Shown here: in pieces, positions 16,007 through 24,698 of the stretch
Numbering within the stretch: the stretch's first letter is position 1
Layout of the letters: every line of letters starts with the position of its first letter
Assembly (NCBI RefSeq): GCF_900067135.1
Contig: NZ_FJUR01000001.1
Location: 1,677,501-1,741,500, forward strand
Direction of reading: 5' to 3'
Length of the DNA stretch: 64,000 nucleotides
From: Rhizobium sp. 9140
GTDB taxonomy: Bacteria; Pseudomonadota; Alphaproteobacteria; Rhizobiales; Rhizobiaceae
The notes under the pieces: model-generated
What the model was told of the DNA's origin: nothing
What the model saw: only the letters and a program-made list of their open reading frames with translations
Databases searched by the model: none
Made by a program: the position numbers and the translations under genes

Positions 16007-17509
16007 TCACGTCCCGCAGAACGTCCGCAGCACTTCCTCGCCCGGGGCCGGAGGCTCGGCGAAGTGGGCCATGTCGGGCTGGTCGTCATAGGGGCGGGCG
16101 AGGACGCGCATCAGGGCGTCGAACGGCGAGAAATCCGCATTCGTCTGCGCTGCGACAATCGCCTGCTCGATCCGGTGGTTGCGGGGAATGAAGGCGGGGT
16201 TGACGGCGCGCATAGCCGTTGCGGTGTCGCCCGAGCTTCGGCCTTCGGCCTCCACGCGGCGGCGCCAGCGGTCGAGCCAGAGGCTGGTGCTGGCGGGGTT
16301 GCGGAACAAAGCGGTAAACGCGGTTTCCGCCGACGGGTCGGCCGCAAGATCGGACAGACGCCGGAAGGCCAGCGTGAAATCCGCTTCCTCCTGATGCAGA
16401 TGCGTCAGCAGGTCCTGCACGAGATCGAGGTCGCCGTCCTCAATTGTGGAAAGCCCGAGCTTTGCCCGCACGGCGGCGAGCCAGTGGTGCTGGAAGCGCT
16501 CGCCATAGAGCTTCAGCACGCCGTTGGCGGCGGTCACGGCCGTCTCCTCGTCGGTATCGAGAAGCGGCAGCAGCGTTTCGGCAAGGCGCGCGAGGTTCCA
16601 CTGTCCGATGCCGGGCTGGGCGGCATAGGCATAGCGGCCGTTGCGGTCGATGGAGGAAAAAACCTTGGCCGGATCATAGGCATCGAGGAAGGCGCAGGGG
16701 CCGAAATCGATGGTTTCGCCCGAGATCGCGACGTTATCCGTGTTCATCACGCCATGAATGAAGCCGATCGAAAGCCAGCGGGCGATGAGCGATGCCTGCC
16801 GGTCGGCAAAGGCGGAGAGGAAGGCGAGATAGGGATGGGGGTCGTTGGCGATGTCGGGATAGTGCCGCTCTATGGCGTGGTCGGCGAGCCGCTTGACGCC
16901 CGCCTGATCGTCGCGCGCGGCGTGGAACTGGAACGTGCCCACCCGGATATGGCTGGCCGCGACCCGCGTCAGCACTGCGCCGGGCTGCACCGTCTCGCGG
17001 TAGACGGGCTCGCCGGTGACGACGGCGGCCAGCGCTCGCGTGGTCGGCAGACCCAGCGCATGCATCGCCTCGCTGACGATATATTCCCGAAGCACGGGGC
17101 CGAGCGCCGCGCGTCCGTCGCCCCGCCGGGAATAGGGCGTCGGCCCCGCACCCTTCAGCTGGATATCCCGGCGGCGTCCGTGCCGGTCCACCACTTCACC
17201 GAGAAGAATAGCCCGGCCATCGCCGAGTTGTGGGTTGAAGCCGCCGAACTGGTGACCGGAATAGGCCATGGCCAGCGGCTCGGCATCGGGCAGGATGGTG
17301 TTGCCGGAGAAGACGGCCGCGCCATCGGCTTCCAGTCTCGCGACATCGAGACCGAGCTCTTCCGCCAGCGCCCGGTTGAAGCGGATCAGCACCGGGGCCT
17401 CGACCGGGGTCGGCGCGACGCGCGAGAAGAAGCTGTCCGGCAGCCGGGCATAGCTGTTGTCGAAGGGAATGGGCGGCGTCTGCGCCCGCGTCCTGTTCGT
17501 CGCCTCCAT
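16007..17509 (-). CDS. selO: Protein adenylyltransferase SelO (YdiU/UPF0061)
   Basis: 500 residues, near the 478 of E. coli YdiU. Diagnostic blocks are visible: NSYARLPDSFFSR near the N-terminus, YSGHQFGGFNPQLGDGRA, LKGAGPTPYSRRGDGRA, and HGVMNTDN followed by IDFGPCAF, which are the catalytic-loop Asn and metal-binding Asp of this pseudokinase fold. The family transfers AMP to Ser, Thr or Tyr of proteins and helps in oxidative stress. The C-terminus ends FCGT: a cysteine stands where eukaryotic SelO has selenocysteine. It stands alone, with no operon partner visible. Confidence 0.92.
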   Translation of the reverse strand: MEATNRTRAQTPPIPFDNSYARLPDSFFSRVAPTPVEAPVLIRFNRALAEELGLDVARLEADGAAVFSGNTILPDAEPLAMAYSGHQFGGFNPQLGDGRAILLGEVVDRHGRRRDIQLKGAGPTPYSRRGDGRAALGPVLREYIVSEAMHALGLPTTRALAAVVTGEPVYRETVQPGAVLTRVAASHIRVGTFQFHAARDDQAGVKRLADHAIERHYPDIANDPHPYLAFLSAFADRQASLIARWLSIGFIHGVMNTDNVAISGETIDFGPCAFLDAYDPAKVFSSIDRNGRYAYAAQPGIGQWNLARLAETLLPLLDTDEETAVTAANGVLKLYGERFQHHWLAAVRAKLGLSTIEDGDLDLVQDLLTHLHQEEADFTLAFRRLSDLAADPSAETAFTALFRNPASTSLWLDRWRRRVEAEGRSSGDTATAMRAVNPAFIPRNHRIEQAIVAAQTNADFSPFDALMRVLARPYDDQPDMAHFAEPPAPGEEVLRTFCGT

Positions 17510-17667
17510 GGTCGTCTCCGCTCCGTGCCTTGTCCGCTATTCGTCGATCCGGTCGGAAGACCGGTGTCGTCAATGTTAGATAGGGTGGGCGGTCTCGGCA
17601 TGAAAGGGTGACCAGGCGTCCCGCGCCGGCGGTGGTTCGCGGCAGTCTTTGTCGAGATAGGCGAGCC

Positions 17668-18924
17668 TCAGGCCTCCACGAAAGACTCCCGCTTGAGCCG
17701 CTCCCGGTCCGCCTCGAAGGTCAGGCTTTCCAGCCCGCGCGCAAGACTTACCACCGCGATCTCGCGGGCGATGGTGTGCAGGCGTCCGCCGGGCAGGCTG
17801 GCCAGCGCCCGCAGGCTCTTTTGCAGGCGGATGCCGATCTCGACATTCCCGGCACCGTCTCGCGCAATCGGCAGGAAGGCATCCTCGAACATATCGCGAA
17901 GTGCCAGAGGCGGGACGTGGATGCGTGGAAACTCCGGCACGTCCCGCTGGCGATCCGCCGTTGGCTCCACGGCGAGCACCTCTACCATCGTCGTCAGCAC
18001 GTCGATTGCCGTGCCGGGATCGTTAACGGCCGGGGAGAGGGCACGCGCGGCGATCTCGGCGAGCACGATCAAGCCGAAACGGGGATCCTGTTCGAAGGTG
18101 CGGCGCGGGCCGATGGTCAGGGCGTCGAGAACGGCCTGCTGCACCTTGGGGTCGAGCCCGCCCGCCGCCCGGCTCCGAATGTAGACCATCGGCGTGCCGG
18201 GCGAACAGAACGTGCCGGCCCGCGCGACCAGATACAGATCGAGATCGCCGGCTTCACCGAGCGCCTGCAATTGCGGCATATCGACATGCTGGAGATAGCC
18301 GACCTTGGTGGGGCTTACCGGCACGGCACCGGCCAGAAGCGGGCCGAGCGGCGCGCCGCCGAGAAGTGGGTCGTCAAGGTGATCGCGCATACCGGATATG
18401 GCCACCGTCTTCACCCGGTCGATGGTCTCACTGACCCGGCCGAGCGTGGAGAGGTGATCGATCCAGCGCAGCAGCGTCAGCACGATCACGGCGATCACAC
18501 CGAGCGTGACAAGGAAGAGGACAAGCCGCCCGCCGCCGCCATAAAGCCCGGCATGCAGCGCGATCAGGCCGACCAGCGAAAACAGGAAGGTGCCGAGAAA
18601 GGTCGAGAGTGCGCGTTGGGCCGTGGCGTCCTCGAGCAGCAGGCTCGTTGCCCTCGGCGTCGCGCCGCTGGCCGCAGCGGCACTGGCGGCAACCAGTGTC
18701 GACAGCGAGAAGGTTGTGACGGCCAGCATGCTGGAGGCGATGATGCTGAGGATCGGATCCACCGCATCCGCGCCGAAGGCCCGCGTCATGTCCTCGGGAA
18801 TGAAAGGACCGAGAACGACCGCAACCAGTGCCGTCGCCACACCGGCAAGGCAATAAAGCGTCGCGCGAACCCACAACCGCCGCGACAGCCGCATCACCTG
18901 CCAGAGACGTTTCGACCTGAGCAT
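17668..18924 (-). CDS. DUF2254 family membrane protein
   Basis: 418 residues from the ATG at 18924, which has AAGGGGG five bases upstream; longer starts at 18945 and 18984 are possible. Four hydrophobic segments lie in the first 150 residues, followed by a large soluble domain. The family marker ALSPAVNDPGTAIDVL is present near residue 300. Function is unknown for the family. It is not obviously linked to either neighbour. Confidence 0.75.
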   Translation of the reverse strand: MLRSKRLWQVMRLSRRLWVRATLYCLAGVATALVAVVLGPFIPEDMTRAFGADAVDPILSIIASSMLAVTTFSLSTLVAASAAAASGATPRATSLLLEDATAQRALSTFLGTFLFSLVGLIALHAGLYGGGGRLVLFLVTLGVIAVIVLTLLRWIDHLSTLGRVSETIDRVKTVAISGMRDHLDDPLLGGAPLGPLLAGAVPVSPTKVGYLQHVDMPQLQALGEAGDLDLYLVARAGTFCSPGTPMVYIRSRAAGGLDPKVQQAVLDALTIGPRRTFEQDPRFGLIVLAEIAARALSPAVNDPGTAIDVLTTMVEVLAVEPTADRQRDVPEFPRIHVPPLALRDMFEDAFLPIARDGAGNVEIGIRLQKSLRALASLPGGRLHTIAREIAVVSLARGLESLTFEADRERLKRESFVEA

Positions 18925-19089
18925 GGGACCCCCTTGACGGGCCATGCCGGAGCGGCTGCCCTCCCGTGACGTTATAGGGCGCAACCGGCGTTCGTCGCGG
19001 GGGTGAGGTGGGAATTGACCGGGAACGGGGGTAAGGAAAGAAGAAAAACCCTGTCTGGCCTGCCGATATGAAGCCTATTTCAACTCAGC

Positions 19090-19365
19090 CTAAGAGGCCT
19101 TACGGCGGTATCCGGAAAGCGTATCCTCAAGATTGTGCGCTGCGGAGCTTTCAAGTCCAAGGTCAACGCCCTTGTTACGCTCGTCTCGCATCGCTGCGCC
19201 GACGGCAGCGGCAAGCATCGTCGCGGTCCGTTCGACTGCGTCAGACACTCTATCGTCTGTTGAAGGTGCGTCCCGCCGAAGAGGCATCGCACGTCGCAGG
19301 AAAAGCATTCCGCAGACGATAGCGATGGTACCGACTACGGGGGTCGCTAAGAGGAGCCAATTCAT
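19090..19365 (-). CDS. Small single-pass membrane protein, function unknown
   Basis: 91 residues, opening MNWLLLATPVVGTIAIVCG (one membrane helix, about 3-22). A basic stretch and a mostly helical cytoplasmic part with an Ala-rich segment (TMLAAAVGAAMRDE) follow. The ATG at 19365 overlaps the stop of the preceding small membrane gene (ATGA), so the two are coupled. No family recognised. Confidence 0.5.
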   Translation of the reverse strand: MNWLLLATPVVGTIAIVCGMLFLRRAMPLRRDAPSTDDRVSDAVERTATMLAAAVGAAMRDERNKGVDLGLESSAAHNLEDTLSGYRRKAS

Positions 19366-19599
19366 TTGTCCAGTTCCCTCAATCTGAGGCGCGCGAGAAA
19401 ATGTAGGGCAAAGCATACAAAAAAGCAAAGGATGCCGAACAGGGATGCAACGTAAACGCGATCATCCGACAGCGTCGCCGAAAAAATATAGGTGCCGACT
19501 GTACCCAGAACGCCTGTTGCAAACAGATTACCTGCAAGAGAGTTAAAAAAACTGTGCTTCCTGGACGATGGTCTCCCTACTGCCGTCGCTTAGCGCCAT
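19362..19599 (-). pseudogene. Small two-helix membrane protein, reading frame broken at a 7-T tract
   Basis: From the ATG at 19599 the frame reads MALSDGSRETIVQEAQFF and then hits TAA directly after a run of seven T (minus strand). In the next register the sequence continues as NSLAGNLFATGVLGTVG, with two hydrophobic helices and a basic end, and stops exactly in the ATGA overlap with the following gene. Six T would restore one 78-residue protein. So the lesion is an extra T: a sequencing error, a phase-variable or slippage site, or true decay. Confidence 0.5.
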
Positions 19600-19758
19600 G
19601 TCACGTCAACTCATCGGTTGTTCGCAATCAAAGTTTCGACCACCATAAATCACGACGCAAACTTCAAGTCGAGTCGGCGCGTCGTTCTCAACTTTCGTGA
19701 AGGCTTGCCGGGACAAGATGCCCGGGAAGCCGGAGAGGGCCTTGCTTCCCTGACCCCC

Positions 19759-21864
19759 TCACATCTTCCGCGCCACCTTGATCGCAAAGGCATATTCGAA
19801 CGCGATCTCTTCCAGCCGTTGGAAGCGCCCGGACGCACCGCCGTGGCCGGCGCCCATGTTGGTTTTGAGCAGGATCGGCTGGTTGCCCGTGGTCTTGTCG
19901 CGCAGCTTGGCCACCCATTTGGTCGGTTCCCAGTAGGTCACACGGGGATCGGTGAGGCCGGAGAGGGCGAGGAGGGCGGGGTAGGGTTTTTCCGCAACGT
20001 TGTCATAAGGCGAATAGCTGGCGATATGGTGGTAGGCCGCTTCGTCGTCGATGGGGTTGCCCCATTCCGGCCATTCCGGCGGGGTCAGCGGCAGGGTGTC
20101 GTCGAGCATGGTGTTCAGCACATCCACGAAGGGAACGGCCGCGATGATGCCGCCGAATTTCTCCGGCGCCATGTTGGCGACGGCCCCCATCAGCATGCCG
20201 CCGGCCGAGCCGCCCTCGGCGACGATGTTTTCGTAGGAGGTGAAGCGCTGTTCGTTCAGGTAGTCGGCAGCCGCAATGAAGTCCTTGAACGTATTGGTCT
20301 TCTTCTCCATCTTGCCGTCTTCGTACCAGGCAAAGCCCTTGTCCTTGCCGCCGCGGATATGGGCGATGGCATAGACGAAGCCGCGATCCACCAGCGACAG
20401 GCAGTTGGTGTTGAACGAGGCGGGAATGGACATGCCGTAGGCGCCATAGCCGTAGAGCAGGCAGGGCGCGGAGCCATCGAGAGGGGTATCGCGGCGGTAG
20501 AGCAGCGTGACCGGCACGGTGACGCCATCCTGCGAGGGCGCAAACACGCGGCGGGTGACGTAGTCGTCGGGATTGTGACCGGAGGGCACCTCCTGCGTCT
20601 TCAGGAGCCGGCGTTCGCGCGTCGTCATGTCGTAGTCGAAAAGCTGGCTCGGCGTCGTCATCGAGGAGTAGGAGAAGCGGATGACGTCGGTGTCGTATTC
20701 GGCGGCACCCGACAGGCCGAGCGAGAAGGCTTCCTCGGCAAAGGCGATCGCATGTTCCTCGCCGGTGCGCCGGTCGCGGATCTTGATCTGCGGCAGGCCG
20801 TTTTCGCGCTCCAGCCAGACGAGGTGGCGGGCGAACGCCATGTGGTTGAGGATCAGCCGGCCGGGCGTGTGCGGCACGACCTCGCGCCAGTTCTCCCGCT
20901 CCGGCCGGTCGAACGGCGTTTCCATGATCTTGAAATCCTTGGCGCCATCGGCGTTCGTCAGGATGTAGAAGACGTCGCCGCCTTCCGTCATGGAATATTC
21001 GAGCCCGGTCTCGCGCGCCGCAACCAGCCTGGGCGTCGCATTGAGGTCAGAGGTCGGGATCAGCATGTATTCGCTGGTCTCGTGATCGTGGATATCGATG
21101 TAGATGACGTCGTCGAGCATGGAGGCTCCGACGCCCATGAAGAAGCCCGGATCCTCTTCTTCATAGACCAGACGGTCGTCCGCCTGCGGCGTCCCGATGA
21201 CGTGGTGGAAGATCTTCGACGGGCGATGATTCTCGTCGAGCACGGTGTAGAAGAAGCTGCGGCCGTCGGGCGCCCAGGCGCCATCGCCGCCGGTGTTTGC
21301 GATCACGTCCACAAGGTCGTCGCCGGTCGACAGATCCCGGATGCGGAGCGTGAAATATTCCGATCCCTTGTCGTCATAGCCCCAAATGCCGAGCGAATGG
21401 TCGGTGCAATGGTTGATGCCGGAAAGGCGGAAATAATCCTTGCCCGCAGCCTCCTTGTCGCCATCGAGCAGCACCACACGCTCGCCGCCCTCGCGCGTCT
21501 CGCGGAAGTAGCGGGGTTGCTCACCACCGGTGACGAAGGATGTGCCATAGGCGAACGGCCCGTCCTTCATCGGCACGGAACTGTCGTCTTCCTTGATGCG
21601 GCCTTTCATCTCGGCGAAAAGCTGCTTCTGCAGCGCCTCGGTATCCGCCATCGCCGCCTTCATATAGGCGTTCTCGGCCTCCAGATGCGCGCGGATCTCG
21701 GGATCGAGAATGGAGGTGTCCTTGAACATCTGCTGCCAGTTGTCGGCCCGGAACCAGGCATAGTCGTCGGTGCGGGTGATGCCGTGGCGGGTGTCGCTGA
21801 GCGGCTTCTTTCGTGCGACGGGCGGGGCGGGCAGGCTGGAAAAGACGGGGGCTTGGTCGGACAA
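19759..21864 (-). CDS. ptrB: Oligopeptidase B / prolyl oligopeptidase family (S9A)
   Basis: 701 residues if started at the TTG at 21864, which follows GGAGATCCCA and gives LSDQAPVFSSLPAPPVARKK, the normal length for oligopeptidase B. An ATG at 21969 adds 35 odd Arg/His-rich residues. An N-terminal seven-bladed propeller (about 70-420) is followed by the alpha/beta-hydrolase domain with the nucleophile S553 in GGSAGGML, an Asp in SGLTDPRV and a His in GAGHGGASGRF. It cleaves short peptides after Arg or Lys in the cytoplasm. No operon partner. Confidence 0.9.
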   Translation of the reverse strand: MSDQAPVFSSLPAPPVARKKPLSDTRHGITRTDDYAWFRADNWQQMFKDTSILDPEIRAHLEAENAYMKAAMADTEALQKQLFAEMKGRIKEDDSSVPMKDGPFAYGTSFVTGGEQPRYFRETREGGERVVLLDGDKEAAGKDYFRLSGINHCTDHSLGIWGYDDKGSEYFTLRIRDLSTGDDLVDVIANTGGDGAWAPDGRSFFYTVLDENHRPSKIFHHVIGTPQADDRLVYEEEDPGFFMGVGASMLDDVIYIDIHDHETSEYMLIPTSDLNATPRLVAARETGLEYSMTEGGDVFYILTNADGAKDFKIMETPFDRPERENWREVVPHTPGRLILNHMAFARHLVWLERENGLPQIKIRDRRTGEEHAIAFAEEAFSLGLSGAAEYDTDVIRFSYSSMTTPSQLFDYDMTTRERRLLKTQEVPSGHNPDDYVTRRVFAPSQDGVTVPVTLLYRRDTPLDGSAPCLLYGYGAYGMSIPASFNTNCLSLVDRGFVYAIAHIRGGKDKGFAWYEDGKMEKKTNTFKDFIAAADYLNEQRFTSYENIVAEGGSAGGMLMGAVANMAPEKFGGIIAAVPFVDVLNTMLDDTLPLTPPEWPEWGNPIDDEAAYHHIASYSPYDNVAEKPYPALLALSGLTDPRVTYWEPTKWVAKLRDKTTGNQPILLKTNMGAGHGGASGRFQRLEEIAFEYAFAIKVARKM

Positions 21865-21986
21865 TGGGATCTCCGGGGGTTCGATGGCGTTATGTCCCGG
21901 GACGAAGCGATTGCCTCGCCGGAACATGCATCTTCGATGCTCCGCACATAGATGCCGCAGCCGATGCATTCAAGCGACAAAGCACG

Positions 21987-22931
21987 TCAGCGCGATGACA
22001 GGGCCGCAACGGCGTAGTCGATAAAGGCGCGGATCTTCGGCGTGGCGCTGTGGCGATCGAGCGTGCAGGCGTAGAAGGTGAAGGGCGTATGCGCGGCGAT
22101 GGTGTCGCTGCCGGCCGTGGCGTCGCCTTCCGCGCTCTCACCGAAGAGAGGCACGACCAGACCCTTTGCAATCAGGTCGTCGGAGATGAACGCGCCGAGA
22201 CGGGCGATGCCGGCGCCGGCAAGGACCATGGAGGTCAGGGTGTCGATATCGTTGCTGACGATCTTCGGCTTGATGTCGGGCTCGTACAGCGTGCCGTCCC
22301 GCAGGAAGGTCCAGCGGAAGAGGCGGCCGTGCGTCGCCAGCCGGTAGAGCAGGCAATCGTGATGCACCAGGTCTTCCGGCGTCTTCGGATGGCCGCGACG
22401 GGCGAGATAATCCGGCGAGGCGCAGATCATCATCGGCACGGTGACGAGCCGTCGGGCGATCAGCGAGGGCTCCAGCTGCTCGGCAAACCGGACGCTGATA
22501 TCGATGCCCTCGGCGATATGGTCGATGGCCCTGTCGGTGACGACGAGTTCGACGGAGAGTTGCGGGTAGATGCTTGCAAAGCCCGGAATGAGCGGGGCGA
22601 TGACATGACGGCCGAAGGCGACGGATGCGGAAATGGTGAGCCGGCCGCGCGGCGTGTCGTTGAGCGCGGAAACGGCGGTGGCGGCAACCTCCAGATCGTG
22701 CACCACATGGCGGACGCGCTCGAAATAGACCTGACCGCTATCCGTCAGCCCCAGCCGGCGTGTGGTCCGCTGAAGGAGACGCACACCGAGGTCGCGCTCC
22801 AGCCGGGCGATGTTCTGGCTGGCGGCCGCAGGGCTGATGCCGAGCTGTCGGGCCGCAGCCGCAATGCTGCCCATCTCGACGCTGCGCACGAAACTCTCGA
22901 TCCCGCGAAGGCTATCCATAGCTGCGTGCAC
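21987..22931 (-). CDS. LysR family transcriptional regulator
   Basis: 314 residues. The N-terminal helix-turn-helix (about 5-65, GSIAAAARQLGISPAAASQNIARLE) and the C-terminal substrate-binding domain are of the usual LysR size. The subtype with FERVRHVVHDLEVA and ISASVAFGRHVIAPLIP is the AaeR/CrgA-like group common in rhizobia. It is divergent from a DUF2798 membrane gene at 23050 with 118 bases between, the normal arrangement for a LysR regulator and its target. A second ATG at 22919 is possible. The inducer is unknown. Confidence 0.88.
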   Translation of the reverse strand: MHAAMDSLRGIESFVRSVEMGSIAAAARQLGISPAAASQNIARLERDLGVRLLQRTTRRLGLTDSGQVYFERVRHVVHDLEVAATAVSALNDTPRGRLTISASVAFGRHVIAPLIPGFASIYPQLSVELVVTDRAIDHIAEGIDISVRFAEQLEPSLIARRLVTVPMMICASPDYLARRGHPKTPEDLVHHDCLLYRLATHGRLFRWTFLRDGTLYEPDIKPKIVSNDIDTLTSMVLAGAGIARLGAFISDDLIAKGLVVPLFGESAEGDATAGSDTIAAHTPFTFYACTLDRHSATPKIRAFIDYAVAALSSR

Positions 22932-23049
22932 TCCAGAAAGTGGCCATTCGAAAGTTTTGCTTCAGATTGATGGTGCTCGCAAGCCTCTAATCGGCGGCGG
23001 CGTTTGCGGCTAGGACAAGGACATCGACAAGGAAACATCCGGAGAGACC

Positions 23050-23331
23050 ATGCCCACGAACGCAACCCCCACATCCCCCGCCGCCCGGTCTGCGAAGACA
23101 GGGCTTCCCCAGGCGGCAACACCTTACGTCTTCGCCTTCTTCATGGCCGGCATCATGGCCTTCGTGATGTGCTGGATCATCGTCTCGGTGAACAGCGGCG
23201 TCGATAGCGGCCTGCCGATGCGCGTCGCCGCTGCCTACCTCGTCGCCATGCCCGCCGCCTTCGTCAGCGTGCTGATCGTCCGCCCGATCGCGCTGAAGCT
23301 CACATCCCTCGTGGTGCGCCGCCCGGGCTGA
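23050..23331 (+). CDS. DUF2798 family small membrane protein
   Basis: 93 residues with two membrane helices (about 26-46 and 59-80); the first carries MAGIMAFVMCWIIV, the second the MPAAFVSVLIVRPIALKLT pattern of DUF2798. Family function is unknown. It starts at the ATG after GGAGAGACC and is divergent from a LysR gene that probably controls it. The first 22 residues are Ala/Thr-rich and likely disordered. Confidence 0.75.
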   Translation: MPTNATPTSPAARSAKTGLPQAATPYVFAFFMAGIMAFVMCWIIVSVNSGVDSGLPMRVAAAYLVAMPAAFVSVLIVRPIALKLTSLVVRRPG

Positions 23332-23346
23332 GGGGTCTCGGCCATC

Positions 23347-24387
23347 TCACGCCGACAGCGTCAGCCCGATGCCGAACGGGTCGGTGAGGGAGACGGTGTC
23401 GCCCGTGCGGGTCGTGGGGATTTCCAGGCGGTCCAGCGCGGCAAGCGCCGTCTGAAGCGCTGCCGTATCGTTGAAGCGGAGGGCGTAAGTGCCGAGCCCT
23501 GTCATATCGGCGACGCGCCGGGGCGCGTTGCGCGTGTTCCAGATATTGGCGGCGAGGTGGTGGTGGTAGCGGCCGGTGGAGAAGAAACTGGCGCCGGGAT
23601 AGGTGGAGATCAGATCGAGGCCGAGCACGTCGCGGAAGAAGCCGTTGGCCTGCGGCAGATCCGACACTTGCAGGTGGAGATGGCCGAGCGACGTGCCCGC
23701 CGCCATGCCGCCCCAATGGGTGTGTCCCCGGGCAAGCGCCACGCCCTCGTCGTAGAGCGTCTGGAGATCGAGCGGCAGGGTGGCCATCTTCACCGTGCCG
23801 TCGGGCAGGGTGGTCCAGTCGGCGCGGGGCCGGTCGCGATAGACCTCGATGCCGTTGCCTTCGGGATCGGCCAGATAGATCGCCTCGCTGACCAGATGGT
23901 CGGATGCGCCCTGCAGCGGCACCTGAAGGCCGGCGGCATGGGCCAGCCAGCGGGCAAGCGCTGCCCGGTCCGGCACGAGGAAGGCCGTGTGGAACAGGCC
24001 CGGCGCGTTGCGCGGCGCCGTGGTCGCATGGCCGGAGGTGGTGAGCGTCAGCAACGGCCGTCCGCCCACGCCGAGCGTCTCGCCGCTTGGCAACCGTTCC
24101 ATCAGGCTCAGCCCCATCACGGACTGGTACCACGACGACACGAGCGGCAGGTCGCGCACCACCAGCCGGGCGTGGTCGATAAAAGCCGGCATGGCGAGTG
24201 GATGTTCAGGGGCCGGATGTTGAAGGGCGGAAACTTCGGGCGCGGGCGGACGATCCGTCGAAGGGGTGCGCATCAGGTCGGAAAGGGTCATCTCGGTCGC
24301 TCCTGCGAGGGTGTTCGGGACGATGCCGGGCAGGACGAGCGCCATACCCGTCATGTGCAGCAGGCGGCGTCGGCGCAGATCGTCCAT
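23347..24387 (-). CDS. Two-domain VOC (glyoxalase/extradiol dioxygenase-like) protein with Tat-like leader
   Basis: 346 residues. Two vicinal-oxygen-chelate modules are visible, about 66-185 (IDHARLVVRDLP ... IYLADPEGNGIEVYRD) and 225-345 (GHLHLQVSDLPQ ... VSLTDPFGIGLTLS), matching the CatE-type catechol 2,3-dioxygenase-like family. First-strand histidines are present in both modules. The N-terminus DDLRRRRLLHMTGMALVLPG looks like a twin-arginine export signal, which is unusual for this mostly cytoplasmic family. A start at residue 33 (MTLSDLMR) would remove it. Reaction and substrate unknown. Confidence 0.72.
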   Translation of the reverse strand: MDDLRRRRLLHMTGMALVLPGIVPNTLAGATEMTLSDLMRTPSTDRPPAPEVSALQHPAPEHPLAMPAFIDHARLVVRDLPLVSSWYQSVMGLSLMERLPSGETLGVGGRPLLTLTTSGHATTAPRNAPGLFHTAFLVPDRAALARWLAHAAGLQVPLQGASDHLVSEAIYLADPEGNGIEVYRDRPRADWTTLPDGTVKMATLPLDLQTLYDEGVALARGHTHWGGMAAGTSLGHLHLQVSDLPQANGFFRDVLGLDLISTYPGASFFSTGRYHHHLAANIWNTRNAPRRVADMTGLGTYALRFNDTAALQTALAALDRLEIPTTRTGDTVSLTDPFGIGLTLSA

Positions 24388-24484
24388 GGCAGGGTCCCCG
24401 AAGAGGACCGATTATGCACCGCCTGGCCGCCATGCGAAATCCCCGGGATCGGCGATGGATCGTCTCGCATGCGTTGACAATCCC

Positions 24485-24504
24485 GGCGCGAATACATTCG
24501 CGCC
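24485..24504. promoter_or_regulatory. 20-base perfect dyad, operator-like (site 1)
   Basis: GGCGCGAAT-AC-ATTCGCGCC is a perfect 9+9 inverted repeat between the divergent VOC and hemolysin III genes. A near-identical dyad lies 61 bases away, centre to centre, as expected for two dimers of one regulator. Confidence 0.55.
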
Positions 24505-24545
24505 CTTGCGAATTTTTTGTGCTTGCACGGAAAACTCGTCGGCCC

Positions 24546-24565
24546 GGCGCGAACGTGTTCGCGCC
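24546..24565. promoter_or_regulatory. 20-base perfect dyad, operator-like (site 2)
   Basis: GGCGCGAAC-GT-GTTCGCGCC matches site 1 except at the ninth base of each arm and in the two-base centre. A different dyad, TTCGTCAC-CGAAA-GTGACGAA, follows at 24601-24621. Confidence 0.55.
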
Positions 24566-24698
24566 GCCACGCTCCCGCCCGCATCCTCGCCGATGATCGA
24601 TTCGTCACCGAAAGTGACGAACGCGCGTCCATATGGGCTCGCCAAACGGGCAGCGGATGCGTAGCCTGACCTGAAACGGATCTGGAGACGAAGCACGC

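Noticed and set aside
19618..21951. A 777-codon open frame on the plus strand opposite oligopeptidase B
   Set aside because: It mirrors the minus-strand peptidase, which has all catalytic motifs. The plus-strand product is a His/Val/Arg-rich sequence with no family, as expected from an antisense frame in GC-rich DNA.
24475..24480. TTGACA as a -35 element for the hemolysin III gene
   Set aside because: No acceptable -10 hexamer occurs 16-18 bases downstream; that region is the GC-rich arm of the first dyad.
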